Shown piece by piece: positions 16,685 through 29,206 of a DNA stretch of 64,000 nt. The notes beneath the pieces are model-generated. The model saw only the letters and a program-made list of their open reading frames with translations. It ran no database searches and was not told the DNA's origin. Origin of the DNA: Sporocytophaga myxococcoides (lineage in GTDB: Bacteria; Bacteroidota; Bacteroidia; Cytophagales; Cytophagaceae); NCBI RefSeq assembly GCF_000775915.1, contig NZ_BBLT01000002.1, forward strand, positions 62,001 to 126,000. Direction: 5' to 3'. A program made the position numbers and the translations under genes. Every line of letters starts with the position of its first letter. The first letter of the stretch is position 1.

Positions 16685-17950
16685 TTAAATTTTCTTTACA
16701 AAGGTTGTAATTAGACTGAAGACCTCTTTAAATCTTGTAAGAGGTAAAGTTTCCGGTCTGTCCATTACATCATGGTATGCACTTATGCCACCAAGGGTAT
16801 AAAAGAAGAAAGCTGGTACTCCCTTTTCTGAGAAAAAGAAATGATCAGAGTTTGCCGCCGGACCTCTTCTTTTTATCGCAGGAAGTAGCTTCAGGGTTTC
16901 GTTTATTTCAAGTAATTTATTGTATTCTTCAGGGTGAAGTGTGGCGTTTACCACTGTCATTCCGTCATCCCCTGTTCCCAGCAAGTCCAAGTTGATCATA
17001 AATTTTATCTTTTTCAATGGAAACAAAGGGTTTTCAGTGAAATATCGTGACCCGATCAGACCAATTTCCTCGGCTCCGAAAGCCATAAATACAATTGTAA
17101 ATTTGGGTCTATTCTCTTTTTGAGAATAGTATTTGGCTAATTCCAAGAGCATTGAGACTCCACTTGCATTGTCATTCGCTCCTGGGAAATATACTTTTTT
17201 GCCCATTGTACCCAAATGATCATAATGAGCAGAAATAATAATAACAGAATCGGATTTGCCAGAACCTTCTACAATTCCAATTACGTTTTGTGAACTATAG
17301 TTTTTTTTCAGAATAGCGTCCAACTTGAATCTGACCTTTTTAGTGCCATCTGGGAAAGAACTTTTGGCTACCTGAAAAAATGAATTGCTGAATTGTTTCT
17401 GAGATAATGAAGCTGTTAGTTTTTTATCATGGAGTTCTATAATACATTTTCCTTCATGAATTTTATCCAGGATTTCAGGTTTTTCTATTAGTTTATTATA
17501 AAATTTAACATCGTAGATTACCGCTTTGTTTTTGGTTTTCTTTGATAAAAAGGACTTTAGCGCATTTTCATTATAAAACACCATCGTGTCAAGAAATAAT
17601 GCCCTCACATTACCATGTCCTCCCCTCGAGATACAATTAGCTATGTAATCTTTCCCAGTAACAAGTTTTTTCTTATCTGTTTGCAGTGAAATTCGTCCTT
17701 CAAAGCAATTGACATCATATTGAAAATGTTGAAAATAATCATCTCGGATGGGTTTAAGTCCGGATTTCTGAAATTCTGACTTGATAAAATCGGCAGCTGT
17801 TTTTGCTCCATCAAAATTTGCTCCTCTTCCATGCATTGAAGGGCTGCATAATGTATCAAGATAAGCTCTGACTCTGGAGATGTCTTGAGAAAAACATTTA
17901 TTTGCGGTGAAAACTGCAATAGCTAAAAAGAATGCCAGATTCTTTCTCAT
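16685..17950 (-). CDS. Secreted M28-family zinc aminopeptidase
   Basis: A 421-residue exported metallopeptidase. A signal peptide covers residues 1-21 (ends KCFSQ). The M28 catalytic domain begins about residue 215 and shows the two-zinc ligand set: SAHYDHLG (His), GANDNASGV (bridging Asp), GAEEIGLIGS (catalytic Glu and Glu ligand), NLDLLGTG (Asp) and AYHDVMD (last His). Residues about 60-210 include a PA-like insert common in this family. It probably removes N-terminal residues from peptides in the periplasm or at the surface. Upstream lies the vanZ gene, 64 bases away with only a weak hairpin between. Confidence 0.88.
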   Translation of the reverse strand: MRKNLAFFLAIAVFTANKCFSQDISRVRAYLDTLCSPSMHGRGANFDGAKTAADFIKSEFQKSGLKPIRDDYFQHFQYDVNCFEGRISLQTDKKKLVTGKDYIANCISRGGHGNVRALFLDTMVFYNENALKSFLSKKTKNKAVIYDVKFYNKLIEKPEILDKIHEGKCIIELHDKKLTASLSQKQFSNSFFQVAKSSFPDGTKKVRFKLDAILKKNYSSQNVIGIVEGSGKSDSVIIISAHYDHLGTMGKKVYFPGANDNASGVSMLLELAKYYSQKENRPKFTIVFMAFGAEEIGLIGSRYFTENPLFPLKKIKFMINLDLLGTGDDGMTVVNATLHPEEYNKLLEINETLKLLPAIKRRGPAANSDHFFFSEKGVPAFFFYTLGGISAYHDVMDRPETLPLTRFKEVFSLITTFVKKI

Positions 17951-18014
17951 AATACAAAACCTGTTATAAGTTGGAATATAATAAATGAAGGGTGAAGATA
18001 AATGTTATTTCACC

Positions 18015-18398
18015 TCAAACTTTTTCAGCAGAAGATTTTTTCTTAATAAAAATAAGAGGAAAAAATGTCCCTGCAGTGTTTGCTATAATATCAAGAAGGT
18101 CAAAATTCCTGTCCGGAACAAAATATTGAAGGCACTCCAAGGTAAAACCATAAAGGAAACTGATTAAGAATGCCTTTCTTATTGTATTAACTTTTAAGGC
18201 CGGGTAGGAGTTCTGAACGTTAAAGCTTTTTACCAGCAACCAACTCAATACAAAAAATAAAGTAAAATGAACCAGCTTGTCAATTTGAAAAAGACTGGAG
18301 AATGAAAATTGAGGAATTGCTTTACCTGACATGAGGTAGAGTACTAAAATTATAAGCACCCATGTCCAGGTAAAGACAATAGTAAATTTTTTACTCAT
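18015..18398 (-). CDS. VanZ-family membrane protein
   Basis: A 127-residue protein with about four membrane helices and the VanZ-like features DKLVHFTLFFVLSWLL in helix two and SFLYGFTLECLQYFVPDRNFDLLDIIANTAGTF near the end (the E..Q..P.R..D..D..AN..G pattern of the family). VanZ confers low teicoplanin resistance in enterococci, but the function in Bacteroidota is unknown. It follows gcvH by 9 bases, an order shared with other Bacteroidota next to sprA. Confidence 0.85.
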   Translation of the reverse strand: MSKKFTIVFTWTWVLIILVLYLMSGKAIPQFSFSSLFQIDKLVHFTLFFVLSWLLVKSFNVQNSYPALKVNTIRKAFLISFLYGFTLECLQYFVPDRNFDLLDIIANTAGTFFPLIFIKKKSSAEKV

Positions 18399-18407
18399 AT
18401 TTTAGTA

Positions 18408-18788
18408 CTAAACTCCAATCAACTTTTTGTATGCCGTGGCATCCAATAATCCGCTCAGTTGATCAGGGTTTTTAATGTTGATTTTAATAACCCATCCTTT
18501 TCCGTAAGGATCGCTGTTTACTAGCTCAGGACTTGACTCCAGATCTTTGTTAAACTCTACAATCTCAGAGGTAACTGGCATGAAAAGATCAGAAACGGTT
18601 TTTACAGCTTCTACTGTTCCGAATACCTCTCCTGCATTTACTGTTTCTCCAACAGAGTCAATGTCGAAGTAAACGATATCTCCCAATTCGTTCTGAGCAA
18701 AGTCTGTGATACCTACGATAGCAGTATTGCCTTCTATTTTGATCCACTCGTGTTCTTGTGTATACTTTAATTCTTCCGGAAAATTCAT
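18408..18788 (-). CDS. gcvH: Glycine cleavage system H protein
   Basis: Carries the lipoyl arm that shuttles the aminomethyl group between the P, T and L proteins of glycine cleavage. Length 126 residues is normal. The lipoylated residue is Lys63 in [11 protein letters not shown], and N-terminal [12 protein letters not shown] and [14 protein letters not shown] are family marks. It sits 58 bases after sprA, with a TATTTTTG box at 18815-18822 on the minus strand, so it may have its own promoter besides read-through. gcvP and gcvT are elsewhere. Confidence 0.96.
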   Translation of the reverse strand: MNFPEELKYTQEHEWIKIEGNTAIVGITDFAQNELGDIVYFDIDSVGETVNAGEVFGTVEAVKTVSDLFMPVTSEIVEFNKDLESSPELVNSDPYGKGWVIKINIKNPDQLSGLLDATAYKKLIGV

Positions 18789-18814
18789 TTTGTCTAAATT
18801 TTTTAATTTCTGTT

Positions 18815-18822
18815 CAAAAATA
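18815..18822 (-). promoter_or_regulatory. Possible -7 element of gcvH
   Basis: TATTTTTG on the minus strand, 27 bases before the start codon, fits the Bacteroidota -7 consensus; the -33 position reads GTTC, so this is tentative. Confidence 0.35.
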
Positions 18823-18846
18823 CACTTTTTTTTAAATTGAAGAACA

Positions 18847-21800
18847 TTATGACAGGGTGAACCTTAATTGAACGCCAAAAGATGTTGTTGCTCTTCTGTA
18901 TGAACTTGAAATTCTCGGAGTATTGATCGTCCGCTCAAAGTAGAATAATAGATTAACTCTTTGGTTTACTACATAACTGATGGTCGGCCTTAACTGGAAG
19001 TTGAGGTTACCGTTTGTTACAACTGCAGGATCTCCGATTTTTCTTTGAACCGTTTTTAAATCACTGACAGTGACATCTATTTTTACATTCAGCTCATTCT
19101 TCAAAGGAGGAATTTCCCTGCCCTGCCATCTGAAAGGGAACTTGAACCCTGTTTTAGCAACACCTATACCCAGCACAAGATCATTTTTATTATTTTCCTG
19201 TATCTGAGCATTTGACATACTCAATGCAAGTCTTCTGTCTTTTCTGTATTCAACCTTATAGGTCATTTTTCCCTTGGTCCGAACGTTAATACCCACTAAC
19301 GGTGCAAATGTTTCCTGAATAACCACCTGGTCTACTACATAAACAGGGACAAGTTTGCCATCTATTACTGAAGATGGCGGTGCATTTTCAATGTCGGAGT
19401 TGGGGTTTATTTCTTTAGAACCATAAGCGAGCGAAGAGGTAAAACTTGACACACTGTACTTGCTCGTATATCCATGAGAAATAATTACACTTGGGAATAA
19501 CTTTTTAATTTTATCAATTCTGGTTAATCCTGAGAAATCCACCCTCCAGTTTGGCAGTGGAATTTTAGGGAATGATGTTAAGCCCACTTTAGAAGCATCT
19601 TTGCCTGAATAAGCGGCAATAAATGCAGGAATGAGTACATCCTGGGAATTTAGGCTGTAGGTAGTATCGCCCTGGTTATTTGGATATTGACGTCTTGAAA
19701 AAATAACTCTTCTGTTCTCTACAAACTGATCAAAGGTTTTTGAAGAGTATTTTCCTCCGCTTCCTTTTCCTTGAAAGGCAGTTCCTATACTTATAAATGT
19801 TACTTCATAACGACCATTTCTATAAGGGTTGTCTGAAACGAAATCATTGCCAAATTCGTCAATTCTGAAAAACTCTTTATAATCGCTCGCTTTAGTCCTG
19901 GACGCTTCCACCTGAATTCTCAGATCTTTAACAGGCTCCAGGGCTGTTCTTAAATTGATAGTTTCGGTCTTTACCTGGGTGAGTGGTGTTGTTACATTTC
20001 TGAAAGCAGCATTTTTGGTAATGTAACCATTTTCTGCAAATTCCCTCTTGAATTTTTGAAGATCCTGGTCACCCAGAATAAAAGGGAGCATTGTGCCAGC
20101 ATTAACACCTTCTCCTATACCAAAATATTTTGCAATAGGCATGTAGCCCGGCATCAATATCCCTTGGGTTAGATTGTATGTAAAATTGATAGTCTTAATG
20201 CTAATGACAGCTTTAGTTACCGCTTTGAGCCCTTTCATCTCGGGTTTAGGAAGTTTTTGAGTCGTGTCTTTTTTGATTTCCGGTTTAGGCAGCTTTTTGG
20301 GTGGAGGGCTGTTTAACTCTTTCAGAAATTTAACTCTGTTGTATATTTTTTCAAGGTTTATTTTGCCGTTTACTCCAAAAGTACGTTCATTTCTGACAGA
20401 GTTTCCAAGCGTATCTCTTTGATATAAGGCTCCTGAATTCCATGTATATCCTGCAGTATAGCGGATGTCTGCACCAATCCAGTCAGTAATAGGCAGCTTA
20501 TCAAATGGAACTTTATAATTTGCTCCGAGCGACTGGTTATAGTCTTTCATGCGACCAAAGTGTCTCAGATTTTTCCAGATTGTGTCCCTGTTTTCTCTTG
20601 AGTCAGGAGCATATTTAGTAGTTTCATCAATTATAGCGTTGGCTGTAGCTGAATAATCTATTGATAAACTTCTTGTAAAGTTCCAAACAAGGCCGTACAC
20701 CCTATTGAAGGTAAACATCTTTTCATAATAAGGAGCTGATAGAATGCCATAAATCGGACTTGCTTCATAGAAAACAGTTGTTTTGGCTCTCCTGTCAAGA
20801 TCTCCTCTGAAAGAAATTGTAGATGGAATAAAGTTAAAGTTTAAGTCTTTGATGAGTTTGAGGTATTTTTTGTCAAATGCCTTTACTTTTTTAAAGGGCT
20901 CAAATGGTTTTGCCTGGCTGGTGAAGTTATATCCCAGACCACCTTTATACATTTTAATGGTAGAATCCTGTACAGTAGAACTTGTTCTCCTGGTATCGCT
21001 ATACCCGAGGGTTAGAGACAGATTTTCTATATCCCATAAATGGCTTTTGGCATCTTTTTTGGTCTTTACTTTTTGTATGTTTGTAAAGTTGATAGCTCTC
21101 CTAGTTGTCTGGGTAAGTATAAGATTTTTATACGCATCTCTTTCTGTGTTTGTACCAAAGCGGGAGAGGGAGTTCTTCATAAGTACATCCGGATCAAGGG
21201 GGTCGTACTTAGGGGAGATTACCTCTCTGTCATAGCCTACAAACAGAGGAAGACGTATTCCAAGTTTTTGTGGTAAAAACTTGTCAAGGCTGATATTACT
21301 TTGAATCCCCCATTGTAAAGTATTGTTACGTTCCCTTTGAGAAACTTTTTGCTCAAGAGTACCAAATCCTACAGATGTATATCTTAGTGATCCCGAAACA
21401 GTGGCAAGATCTGCCAGCTTAACATTTGCCCTTGCAGTAGCGGCCCACCCCGGACTTTCCTGAAAGTTTGTTGCCCTTAACTCATTAACCCAGATACAGG
21501 CAGATTTTGGCTGTCCGTCTTTAGTATATGGGTTTCGGATACCTATCATAATGGTTTGTACAGAGCTTATGTCTGGCCTTCCAACAACAGTGATTACTCT
21601 GCCATTAACAGTTTGAGAGAAGGGGCTGCTCATAATTCTTCCGGATTTATCACCCAGAACTTTAACGTCTATAAGGTCTGCAATACGCAGGTTAAGTTCG
21701 TTTTCCGATCTCCAGATCTGGTTTACATCTCTACTGCCTTGTGGAGTGAGATAAAGAGGAATGGCGACTTCATAGAAATTTTCTTTAAAGTCTGTTCCTA

Positions 21801-24800
21801 ATCGGATGAATGCTTCTAGATCTCTATCTTTTGTATTGATATCTTCTGTCTCAGCGTGGACAAACATTCTGAGGTTTTTGTAGTTCAGAAGATCAAGGTT
21901 GATGATCTTATAGGCAGCTCCTGCTTTTTTATCAGGAATGTCGTCTGCACAAATTCTCAAAGACTGTTCATTTAATCTTCTGTTATTCTGAGCTGTGGCA
22001 TCCTGATCTCTTGAGAACCCGGGAGGTAATACATATGGTATTTTACTCCCTTCTACTTTACCATTTTCTTCAATACTAACTGTTGAAATATTAACAGGGG
22101 TCACAGAAGGCTCAAGGAACTCACCCGTATTTTCATAAAGAGGTTCATTAAACGGTCTCCACTGACTTGATACCAGCTGAAGTTTTACAAACCTCATAAC
22201 AACAGGATCTTCAAAGCCGGTAACGTACATTCTCATGAATTTAATCGTCTTGAAACCATTGATATTACCGACAATTGAATCGGGCTCTCTGATCGGTATT
22301 CTGAATTGATACCAGGTAACTCCGCTGTCTCCCGTTACTTTATCAACCACGTGATTTTTACCTATTACAAAATCATTCTCATTAATATTGATTTTATATT
22401 CATAATATTCGTCAAGATCATTAATGGTGTTATCAGCATTCAAATCTTCATTATCAGGAAGTGTAGAGTTCGATTGAGTGAAGTTATTGTCACCTGCTGC
22501 GATAGGAGAGTTGTTCTCCATACCATTATAGTTTTTATATCGCTGAAGCACGCTAAGTTGTTGAGCATCATTTTCTTTTCCGAGGTAATGTCTGAAGTTA
22601 TCACCTGAAGGGTCGCCAAGAATTACATTTTTCGCGTCTTCTGTAATACCAGGAATGGAAGTTACCTTTGTAAGAAAATCATTGAAATAACTTTCCTCTG
22701 CATTATTGTCAAGACCATCCAGACCTACGTCTTGTCTGCTTCGTGTGGTAGGGTCATTATCAAAGGCATTGGTAAGAAATGTTCTTGTAGTTACTTTACC
22801 CCATTGGTTTTCCTTAACTCCATCAGTAGCATCTGCATCGGTTACCGGAAGTCCGTTTTCGAAAGCATGTTGTCCGTCTTTCATGACGTCTTCTGAAATA
22901 CTTCCGAGGTTAAAGAATAACTGACCGCCTTTTGTTACTCTGCTGTTTTTACTGTCATCCAGATATACAGGAACCTTAGATTTAGATGAATTAGGGTTCG
23001 TTCCTGTCATAAAGGGATTCATCATCCAGAATTCTATGTATTGCACATTTGCATTATCAAAGTCAATTTCATTACGAAAGTCTCTGGTAATAGCTCCCCA
23101 ATTTTTTGATGGATTTGGAAGCTCTCCAGAAGCGTTTAGATTGGGATTATAGTTATATGGCCCTCTTTCACTCGGGAAATAAGCAAGGTCAAAAGTTGTC
23201 TGGTTAAGCGTATAGACCTGCCTATCCTGGTTGGGAAAAATTTCCTGAGGTCTTACAATTCTGATAAAGTGGTTTTGAATATGCTCTTCAAGGCCTTTAG
23301 GTACTCCGGTTCCGTTGTTGCGGTAAAATACGTTGTCTATATTGTACCATGCAAGTTTTGCTCTGCCGTAAGTATATTCTGTAGTTGTGCTGGTGCTTTG
23401 CGGAAAGCGTTTGGGTGTACTACCAATTCTCCACTTAGACCATGATCCGGTTATATCGTTAGCAGTTTTTGCACCTTCAAAGTCATCAATAAAAGCAGTA
23501 CCGCCATTTTTGGAAACGGCTTTTGAATGCCCTGGAATAAGCTGGGCAACTTCACCGGCAGCAGTTATTGTAGAAGGTGCTTTCGTCTGGATTCCGGGTA
23601 AAAGGTCAACAGCTTTGGTAAGAATTCTGGAATCTTTCCTAAAGTTAGCATCAAACCCAAGCATAGTATTTCTGCTTGGTTCATCACCTATACTAACCCT
23701 TGTAATATTCGGAGTCTCATTCTGATGCAGCACTGTAGCTCCTAAAAGGAAATCATCGTTGATTTTATAGTCAAAGCGGGTTCCGAAAAATGATTTTCTG
23801 CGGAAGTTGAAGATATCCTGCTTTTCATATCTCACTTTAATTTCTTTATTGGAAGCAAGAATACCTTCATTAGTAATGGTCAATCTTCCTGTCCCGTCAA
23901 TTGTGTAATCAGAACCATATACAAGAGGCACACTTCCTGCTGTCACGATGACTGATTCCTGAGCTATATTTATACCTGGTAGTTGTATGGAGTTTGTAGC
24001 TGTGGATTGATAGCGGCCTTTCAGATAATATTTATTCTTGGAAGCAACAAGCATCGCATCCCTTTGTGTAGAGTCGTAAAGTTCGGTGAAAACGTATTTG
24101 TTGATGAGATTTTGTTCTGTATTAGGATCAAAAAATTGATTCATATTGGTACCGAATGGCTCAAGCACAGGAAAGATTATCCGTCCGTATTTGGAATCTA
24201 TGGTTACATCCTCTACATAGTCAAAGTTACCATCAGCAATTGGGTCATTATTCATATTCAGCCTGTCAAGGCCGGTCATTTTAAGGATGGTTCTCCCTGA
24301 AGCGATTGTGCCTTCCTGCAACACAGGCAGATCCAGTCCACTATAGTCATTCTTGTAAATAACCCTTAGCTGGAAATTGTCTCTTGTAAGCTGCGTTCCT
24401 CCTACCTGGTAAATGTTCTTCATCATCAGGTCCCATGTTGGAAGTCTTGTCTTTGTGGCAGAGGGCTTAATCATTTTCAGGATTATTAAAGAATCACCAG
24501 TAATATTGGTGATGTCTTCATTCATCTCACCTACTTTGTAAGTTTTACCCTGATAAGTATATTCAAATGCTACTGCAATACCGGCATCTTCCTGTATCTG
24601 TGTATTCAACGTGATGTAGCCAAGGTCAGGTTGAAACTTATAGTCTGTAGGTAAAAGTTTTCTTGCACTTTTGATAATCTCATAATCAGTTCCTTTGGTA
24701 AGGCCCTGGCTATTGAGGTTAGCTTCCATATTATCCGAAGTTCTGTAATTTCTAACCTTATCGTATAGGTTATTACTTTCGTTGCTCGCAGCCTTGTTAG

Positions 24801-25971
24801 AATTGCCCTGTAAATTTTTGTTATAAGGAGTTGATTCGCCGAGATCAAGATACCCTATAATACTTCTCAGGTTTTGGGTATTATTGGTCCTATTTGTAAC
24901 GTATACATCTACCCTTGTAATTTTTACTCCGGAGTTTAATACAGGCAGACTGGAAAGAGAACCTTCATAATTGTTTCTGAAGAATTGACCAAGGAAGAAG
25001 TGTCGCCTGTCTTCATAGTTATCCGCTTTAATGTTAATTTCCCGTGCCTGTGATCCTCCTTGGATTCTTATTTCTTCACTTTTACCTCTTTGGCTTGAGA
25101 ATACTGATGTTACAGACAGCCTTCCGAATTGTAATTTTGTTTTAATACCAAAAAGGTTCTGAGGGCCCTGCATGAGAGTACTGTTTAAAGGAAAGCTTAC
25201 AGTACCAGCTTCTATCTTTTGTATGATATCTTCTTCAAATCCGGTGTATTCAAGTTTAAGATTGTTCTGAAAGTCAAATGTGGCCTTAGTGTCCCAGTTG
25301 GCAGTAAGCTTAAGTTTTTCTCCGATCTTTCCAACCACGTTCATACTGATCTGCTGGTCAAAATCAAATCCACCAGTCCTTTGTTGCCTTACAGGAATAT
25401 TGGGGTTATTGACGCGTTGCCATTTGCCTCCAAAGTCCAGCATTACCAAGCCATTAGGTCTTATGTCCACGAAATTACTTCCGAAAGGTCCTTCAAGACC
25501 ACGCACATATATTTTGGGGATAAGGTTACCTCTGGAAGAAACAGGGGTTTCCCCATCAAGACCCTGTGACTTAGATTTCCAGTAAGACTTCATCATTTCT
25601 TTCTGACGATACGTTGAGTATTCCTCGAAAGTCATAGTGGAAGGAGGTCTATAATCTAATTCACCTACTTTTTCATAGATATTATAATTCTCCATGCTTG
25701 AATCAAGCTCCACTTCTGTTTGCACATTGGTTGGGTTTTTCAGCAGAAAAGGAGATTTAGAAGACCTGTTGGAAAAAGGGTCACCCTCTCTGTCATTAGG
25801 ATTGTAGTTAGGTCTTTTCTTTCTGTCTTTATTCTCTTCAGTTGAATCACCTGGCGGCCCAGATCTTCTGTGATTATAGGTGATATTGCTGGGCTTTCCG
25901 AAGGAAACCCAGGTATAAAAAGTTACACAGCTAAGTGTTGCTACGAGTATGTATTTATTCAGATTCAGCAC
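18847..25971 (-). CDS. sprA: SprA, outer-membrane translocon of the type IX secretion system
   Basis: A 2374-residue protein matching SprA/Sov, the single-chain 36-strand beta-barrel through which T9SS cargo leaves the cell and which is needed for gliding in Flavobacterium. An N-terminal export signal is followed by the family sequence with [35 protein letters not shown], and a C-terminal strand ending [16 protein letters not shown] with the terminal aromatic/hydrophobic pattern of barrel proteins. The start appears to be GTG at 25971; no ATG fits. The gene is intact. It follows ruvA by 13 bases and is followed by gcvH and vanZ, a conserved Bacteroidota order. Confidence 0.95.
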   Translation of the reverse strand: MLNLNKYILVATLSCVTFYTWVSFGKPSNITYNHRRSGPPGDSTEENKDRKKRPNYNPNDREGDPFSNRSSKSPFLLKNPTNVQTEVELDSSMENYNIYEKVGELDYRPPSTMTFEEYSTYRQKEMMKSYWKSKSQGLDGETPVSSRGNLIPKIYVRGLEGPFGSNFVDIRPNGLVMLDFGGKWQRVNNPNIPVRQQRTGGFDFDQQISMNVVGKIGEKLKLTANWDTKATFDFQNNLKLEYTGFEEDIIQKIEAGTVSFPLNSTLMQGPQNLFGIKTKLQFGRLSVTSVFSSQRGKSEEIRIQGGSQAREINIKADNYEDRRHFFLGQFFRNNYEGSLSSLPVLNSGVKITRVDVYVTNRTNNTQNLRSIIGYLDLGESTPYNKNLQGNSNKAASNESNNLYDKVRNYRTSDNMEANLNSQGLTKGTDYEIIKSARKLLPTDYKFQPDLGYITLNTQIQEDAGIAVAFEYTYQGKTYKVGEMNEDITNITGDSLIILKMIKPSATKTRLPTWDLMMKNIYQVGGTQLTRDNFQLRVIYKNDYSGLDLPVLQEGTIASGRTILKMTGLDRLNMNNDPIADGNFDYVEDVTIDSKYGRIIFPVLEPFGTNMNQFFDPNTEQNLINKYVFTELYDSTQRDAMLVASKNKYYLKGRYQSTATNSIQLPGINIAQESVIVTAGSVPLVYGSDYTIDGTGRLTITNEGILASNKEIKVRYEKQDIFNFRRKSFFGTRFDYKINDDFLLGATVLHQNETPNITRVSIGDEPSRNTMLGFDANFRKDSRILTKAVDLLPGIQTKAPSTITAAGEVAQLIPGHSKAVSKNGGTAFIDDFEGAKTANDITGSWSKWRIGSTPKRFPQSTSTTTEYTYGRAKLAWYNIDNVFYRNNGTGVPKGLEEHIQNHFIRIVRPQEIFPNQDRQVYTLNQTTFDLAYFPSERGPYNYNPNLNASGELPNPSKNWGAITRDFRNEIDFDNANVQYIEFWMMNPFMTGTNPNSSKSKVPVYLDDSKNSRVTKGGQLFFNLGSISEDVMKDGQHAFENGLPVTDADATDGVKENQWGKVTTRTFLTNAFDNDPTTRSRQDVGLDGLDNNAEESYFNDFLTKVTSIPGITEDAKNVILGDPSGDNFRHYLGKENDAQQLSVLQRYKNYNGMENNSPIAAGDNNFTQSNSTLPDNEDLNADNTINDLDEYYEYKININENDFVIGKNHVVDKVTGDSGVTWYQFRIPIREPDSIVGNINGFKTIKFMRMYVTGFEDPVVMRFVKLQLVSSQWRPFNEPLYENTGEFLEPSVTPVNISTVSIEENGKVEGSKIPYVLPPGFSRDQDATAQNNRRLNEQSLRICADDIPDKKAGAAYKIINLDLLNYKNLRMFVHAETEDINTKDRDLEAFIRLGTDFKENFYEVAIPLYLTPQGSRDVNQIWRSENELNLRIADLIDVKVLGDKSGRIMSSPFSQTVNGRVITVVGRPDISSVQTIMIGIRNPYTKDGQPKSACIWVNELRATNFQESPGWAATARANVKLADLATVSGSLRYTSVGFGTLEQKVSQRERNNTLQWGIQSNISLDKFLPQKLGIRLPLFVGYDREVISPKYDPLDPDVLMKNSLSRFGTNTERDAYKNLILTQTTRRAINFTNIQKVKTKKDAKSHLWDIENLSLTLGYSDTRRTSSTVQDSTIKMYKGGLGYNFTSQAKPFEPFKKVKAFDKKYLKLIKDLNFNFIPSTISFRGDLDRRAKTTVFYEASPIYGILSAPYYEKMFTFNRVYGLVWNFTRSLSIDYSATANAIIDETTKYAPDSRENRDTIWKNLRHFGRMKDYNQSLGANYKVPFDKLPITDWIGADIRYTAGYTWNSGALYQRDTLGNSVRNERTFGVNGKINLEKIYNRVKFLKELNSPPPKKLPKPEIKKDTTQKLPKPEMKGLKAVTKAVISIKTINFTYNLTQGILMPGYMPIAKYFGIGEGVNAGTMLPFILGDQDLQKFKREFAENGYITKNAAFRNVTTPLTQVKTETINLRTALEPVKDLRIQVEASRTKASDYKEFFRIDEFGNDFVSDNPYRNGRYEVTFISIGTAFQGKGSGGKYSSKTFDQFVENRRVIFSRRQYPNNQGDTTYSLNSQDVLIPAFIAAYSGKDASKVGLTSFPKIPLPNWRVDFSGLTRIDKIKKLFPSVIISHGYTSKYSVSSFTSSLAYGSKEINPNSDIENAPPSSVIDGKLVPVYVVDQVVIQETFAPLVGINVRTKGKMTYKVEYRKDRRLALSMSNAQIQENNKNDLVLGIGVAKTGFKFPFRWQGREIPPLKNELNVKIDVTVSDLKTVQRKIGDPAVVTNGNLNFQLRPTISYVVNQRVNLLFYFERTINTPRISSSYRRATTSFGVQLRFTLS

Positions 25972-25984
25972 TTGAAAAAAAAAA

Positions 25985-26581
25985 TTATGCTGTTTTAAGC
26001 GCTTGTTTAATTAAATTTTCCAAAGAGATATTATCCCCCTCTTTTTTTATAATGCTATCAATACTCTTTTCAGCAACATTTTTAGCGATGCCCAATGTAA
26101 TGAGTGCGGATAACGCTTCACCTCTGATTAAATTGTGTGAAGATTTTGTTAAATTCAATGTTGTTTCGTTTCCTACCGGTTCCTTCTTGATTTTATCTTT
26201 TAGTTCCAGGACTATCCGCTGAGCTGTTTTAAGTCCTATGCCTTTTATTGACTGAATGGTACGTACGTCTTCCTGAACAATAGCTCTGCTTAATTCTTCT
26301 GCATTTAATGAAGAGATAATCACCATGGCAGTCCCTGGTCCAACTCCGGAGATAGATATCAGGTCAAGGAAAATTTTTTTCTCTGCAACATGAAAAAAAC
26401 CAAAAAGGGTATGGGCATCTTCTTTAATATGTAAGTATGTATGCAGTTTTATTTTTTCTTCATCCTTAATTAAAGAATAAGTTTGTAGAGAAATTCTGAT
26501 CTGGTAACCAATTCCGTTAGTTTCAATTATTACAAAGAATGGATCTTTGAATGTTAACTTACCCTCTATATATGCAATCAT
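25985..26581 (-). CDS. ruvA: Holliday junction helicase subunit RuvA
   Basis: Binds four-way junctions and loads the RuvB motor during recombination repair. The 198-residue length and three-domain layout are standard: an N-terminal OB fold ([14 protein letters not shown]), two helix-hairpin-helix repeats (ISISGVGPGTAMVIIS and IKGIGLKTAQRIVLELKDK) and a C-terminal helical domain (RGEALSALITLGIAKNVAEK). Its ATG overlaps the maeB stop by 4 bases (ATGA), so the two are translationally coupled. ruvB and ruvC are not here. Confidence 0.96.
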   Translation of the reverse strand: MIAYIEGKLTFKDPFFVIIETNGIGYQIRISLQTYSLIKDEEKIKLHTYLHIKEDAHTLFGFFHVAEKKIFLDLISISGVGPGTAMVIISSLNAEELSRAIVQEDVRTIQSIKGIGLKTAQRIVLELKDKIKKEPVGNETTLNLTKSSHNLIRGEALSALITLGIAKNVAEKSIDSIIKKEGDNISLENLIKQALKTA

Positions 26582-28857
26582 ATTTGCTGATTAAATGTAT
26601 GGTTCTGAGTATCTACCACTGCTATAGCTGCCATATTGACGATTTCTCTGATTGAGCTGCCAAGCTGAAGTATGTGCACAGGTTTTCTCATTCCCATTAA
26701 TATTGGTCCGATTGTCTCAGCTTCACCAATTTCCTGGAGAAGTTTATAGCAAATATTGCCAGCAGCGAGGTCTGGGAATATAAAAGTATTTGCACCTTCC
26801 TGAGCCAGAGCGCTAAACGGATAATTTTCCTGTTGAAGTTTTGTGTTCAATGCTATATTTGCCTGAATGTCCCCCTCTATAACGAGTTCCGGAAACTTTT
26901 CTTTTGCAATTCTTGTTGCAATTGCAGATTTTTCCGGAACCACTCCTTTTGATGATCCAAAATTCGAATAAGAAAGTACTGCAATGCGTGGAGTGAAATC
27001 AAAAAAGCGGACTGCATTTGCTGTCAGTCCTATCAATTCTGCTAATTCTTCGGCGTTTGGATTCTCATTTACTGTAGTATCAGCAAAAAAATAGGGCCCC
27101 TTTTTATTAAGGATGATATACATTCCAGCTACTTTTTTGGTGCCTGGGGCTACTCCGATAACCTGTAAAGCGGGTTTAATTGAAGTTGCATAGTCTTTAG
27201 TCAGACCAGTAATGAAACAATCTGCTTCTCCTTCATCCACCATCATAGCTCCAAAGTAATTCCGATCGCGCATCATCTTTTTTGCTTCATCTGGAGTGAT
27301 GCCCTTTCTTTGACGTTTTTTATAAAATTTCTCCCCAAAGCTATAGCGTTTCTCTCTTTCCTCCATCGGGTTTATAATTTCACATCCGGACAGATCAATC
27401 ATATATTCATGACTCATCTTCCGGATCTTTTCTTTATTGCCCAGTAGAACTGGTATGCCTATACCTTCGTCAACTATTGTTTGCGCAGCTTTAAGTATTT
27501 TGAAATGTTCACCTTCAGCAAGAACAATCCTTTTAGGGTTTTGTCTTGCCCTGCTGAAGATACGGTTCATCAATTTCTCATCCTTACCTATTTTTTGAAG
27601 CAGTTGATCATGGTACAAATCCCAGTCTGTGATCTGGCTTTGAGCTACTCCTGATTCCATAGCAGCTTTAGCTACAGCAGGAGATATTGTAGTGATAAGC
27701 CTTGGATCCAAAGGTTTGGGTATAAGATAGGTTTTGCCAAATGAAATCTTTTCATCTCCATAAGCTTTGTTCACAATTTCAGGAACTGGCTCTTTGGCCA
27801 GGTCTGCAATCGCTTTCACTGCTGCCAGCTTCATGGCTTCATTTATATCAGTTGCTCTAACATCCATGGCACCCCTGAAAATATAGGGAAAGCCCAGAAC
27901 ATTGTTAACCTGATTAGGAAAATCTGATCTGCCTGTGGCTATAATTGCATCTGGCCTTGCTTCAAGTGCAGAAACATAATCTATCTCAGGTACAGGATTG
28001 GCTAATGCGAAAATAATGGGTTGCTTAGCCATTTTTTTCAACATCTCTTTGGTGAGTATATTTCCAGCTGAAAGACCAATAAAAATATCAGCTCCTTCTA
28101 TTGCCTCATCAAGTGTATACACATTTCGGTCTGTAGCGAACTGGATTGTTACAGGATTCAGGTCAGTCCGGTCTTTTCTTAGCACGCCGTTAACATCAAG
28201 CATAGTAATGTTTTCCAGCTTTGCCCCAAGGTCCAAGTAGATTTTTGTGCATGCTATAGCTGCTGCACCAGCTCCACTAATAGTGAAACGCACAGATTCT
28301 ATTTTTTTATGAACAAGTTCGAGGGCATTAAGTAATGCAGCACCAGAGATTATAGCCGTGCCATGCTGATCATCGTGCATGACAGGTATCTTCATTTGTT
28401 CACGTAGCTTTTCCTCTATTACAAAACATTCCGGAGCTTTAATGTCTTCAAGATTGATACCTCCAAATGTAGGCTCAAGTGATTTCACTATTTTAACAAA
28501 TTCGTCAGGATCTGTGCTGTCAATTTCTATATCGAATACATCAATACCAGCAAATTTTTTAAACAGCACTCCTTTGCCCTCCATTACTGGTTTTGATGCG
28601 TCGGGACCGATATTGCCCAACCCAAGCACAGCTGTGCCATTGGAAATTACTCCTACGAGATTTCCTTTTGCCGTATATTTGTAAACCTCCTCCTTGTTTT
28701 GATGAATTTCTTTACAGGGCTCGGCAACGCCAGGAGAATAGGCTAGTGCAAGGTCCAGTTGGGAAGAGAGCATTTTGGTTGGTACTACTTCAATCTTTCC
28801 TGGCTGTCCATGACTGTGATAGTTCAGGGCATCCTCTCTTCTTATATGAATAGCCAT
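26578..28857 (-). CDS. maeB: NADP-dependent malic enzyme with phosphotransacetylase-like C-terminal domain
   Basis: A 759-residue fusion like E. coli MaeB: residues about 1-425 are malic enzyme (oxidative decarboxylation of malate to pyruvate giving NADPH) and about 430-759 a phosphotransacetylase-like domain thought to be regulatory. Visible marks: YSPGVAEPC, the malate site region [18 protein letters not shown], the dinucleotide fold [19 protein letters not shown], and in the C-terminal part [15 protein letters not shown] and [16 protein letters not shown]. It leads the maeB-ruvA-sprA run. Cytoplasmic. Confidence 0.94.
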   Translation of the reverse strand: MAIHIRREDALNYHSHGQPGKIEVVPTKMLSSQLDLALAYSPGVAEPCKEIHQNKEEVYKYTAKGNLVGVISNGTAVLGLGNIGPDASKPVMEGKGVLFKKFAGIDVFDIEIDSTDPDEFVKIVKSLEPTFGGINLEDIKAPECFVIEEKLREQMKIPVMHDDQHGTAIISGAALLNALELVHKKIESVRFTISGAGAAAIACTKIYLDLGAKLENITMLDVNGVLRKDRTDLNPVTIQFATDRNVYTLDEAIEGADIFIGLSAGNILTKEMLKKMAKQPIIFALANPVPEIDYVSALEARPDAIIATGRSDFPNQVNNVLGFPYIFRGAMDVRATDINEAMKLAAVKAIADLAKEPVPEIVNKAYGDEKISFGKTYLIPKPLDPRLITTISPAVAKAAMESGVAQSQITDWDLYHDQLLQKIGKDEKLMNRIFSRARQNPKRIVLAEGEHFKILKAAQTIVDEGIGIPVLLGNKEKIRKMSHEYMIDLSGCEIINPMEEREKRYSFGEKFYKKRQRKGITPDEAKKMMRDRNYFGAMMVDEGEADCFITGLTKDYATSIKPALQVIGVAPGTKKVAGMYIILNKKGPYFFADTTVNENPNAEELAELIGLTANAVRFFDFTPRIAVLSYSNFGSSKGVVPEKSAIATRIAKEKFPELVIEGDIQANIALNTKLQQENYPFSALAQEGANTFIFPDLAAGNICYKLLQEIGEAETIGPILMGMRKPVHILQLGSSIREIVNMAAIAVVDTQNHTFNQQI

Positions 28858-29142
28858 AATCTTAGTAAATCATTCAGGTTAATTTTTTTAAGAGAAGAAT
28901 TAATTCATTTAAAAAATGTAGGAAGTACATTGAACTGTAAGCAAAGAATTTTTAAATCTACTCGCGACAATTTGGATCTTCTGAATTTCTTAATTGGTAA
29001 TTCCCTTTTAAAAATTGTTTTCTAAAGAGTAAAAATAGCTAATAAATCTTAAAAAATTGTAAGTTTTGTTTACTGAGTTTTGTAGGAATAGGCTTAAAAA
29101 TCAAAGTTTAAAAGAATAATGATATTGGAGTGGGGGAAATAA
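28858..29142. other. Upstream region of maeB, no gene
   Basis: The gap between maeB and the mltD-like terminator is AT-rich and should hold the maeB promoter; I found no exact TTTG/TAnnTTTG pair. There is no gene-like frame and no evident structured RNA. Confidence 0.4.
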
Positions 29143-29187
29143 AAAAATGCTAAGTTTTAATTGTATTCTATTAAAACTTAGCATTTG
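29143..29187 (-). terminator. Terminator of the tatA-gatA-mltD unit
   Basis: A 16-base perfect stem (29145-29160 with 29171-29186, core GCTAAGTTTTAA) with a 10-base loop is followed on the minus strand by a run of seven T. Confidence 0.88.
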
Positions 29188-29206
29188 AAAATTGCTTCTG
29201 AATTTG

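Noticed and set aside
17991-18014. Hairpin GGTGAA/TTCACC after the VanZ gene
   Set aside because: Only six pairs with a 12-base loop and no T run; not strong enough for a terminator.
20783-21235. 150-codon plus-strand frame antisense to sprA
   Set aside because: Shadow of the long sprA coding sequence; no signal or family, and several other antisense frames of like size occur.
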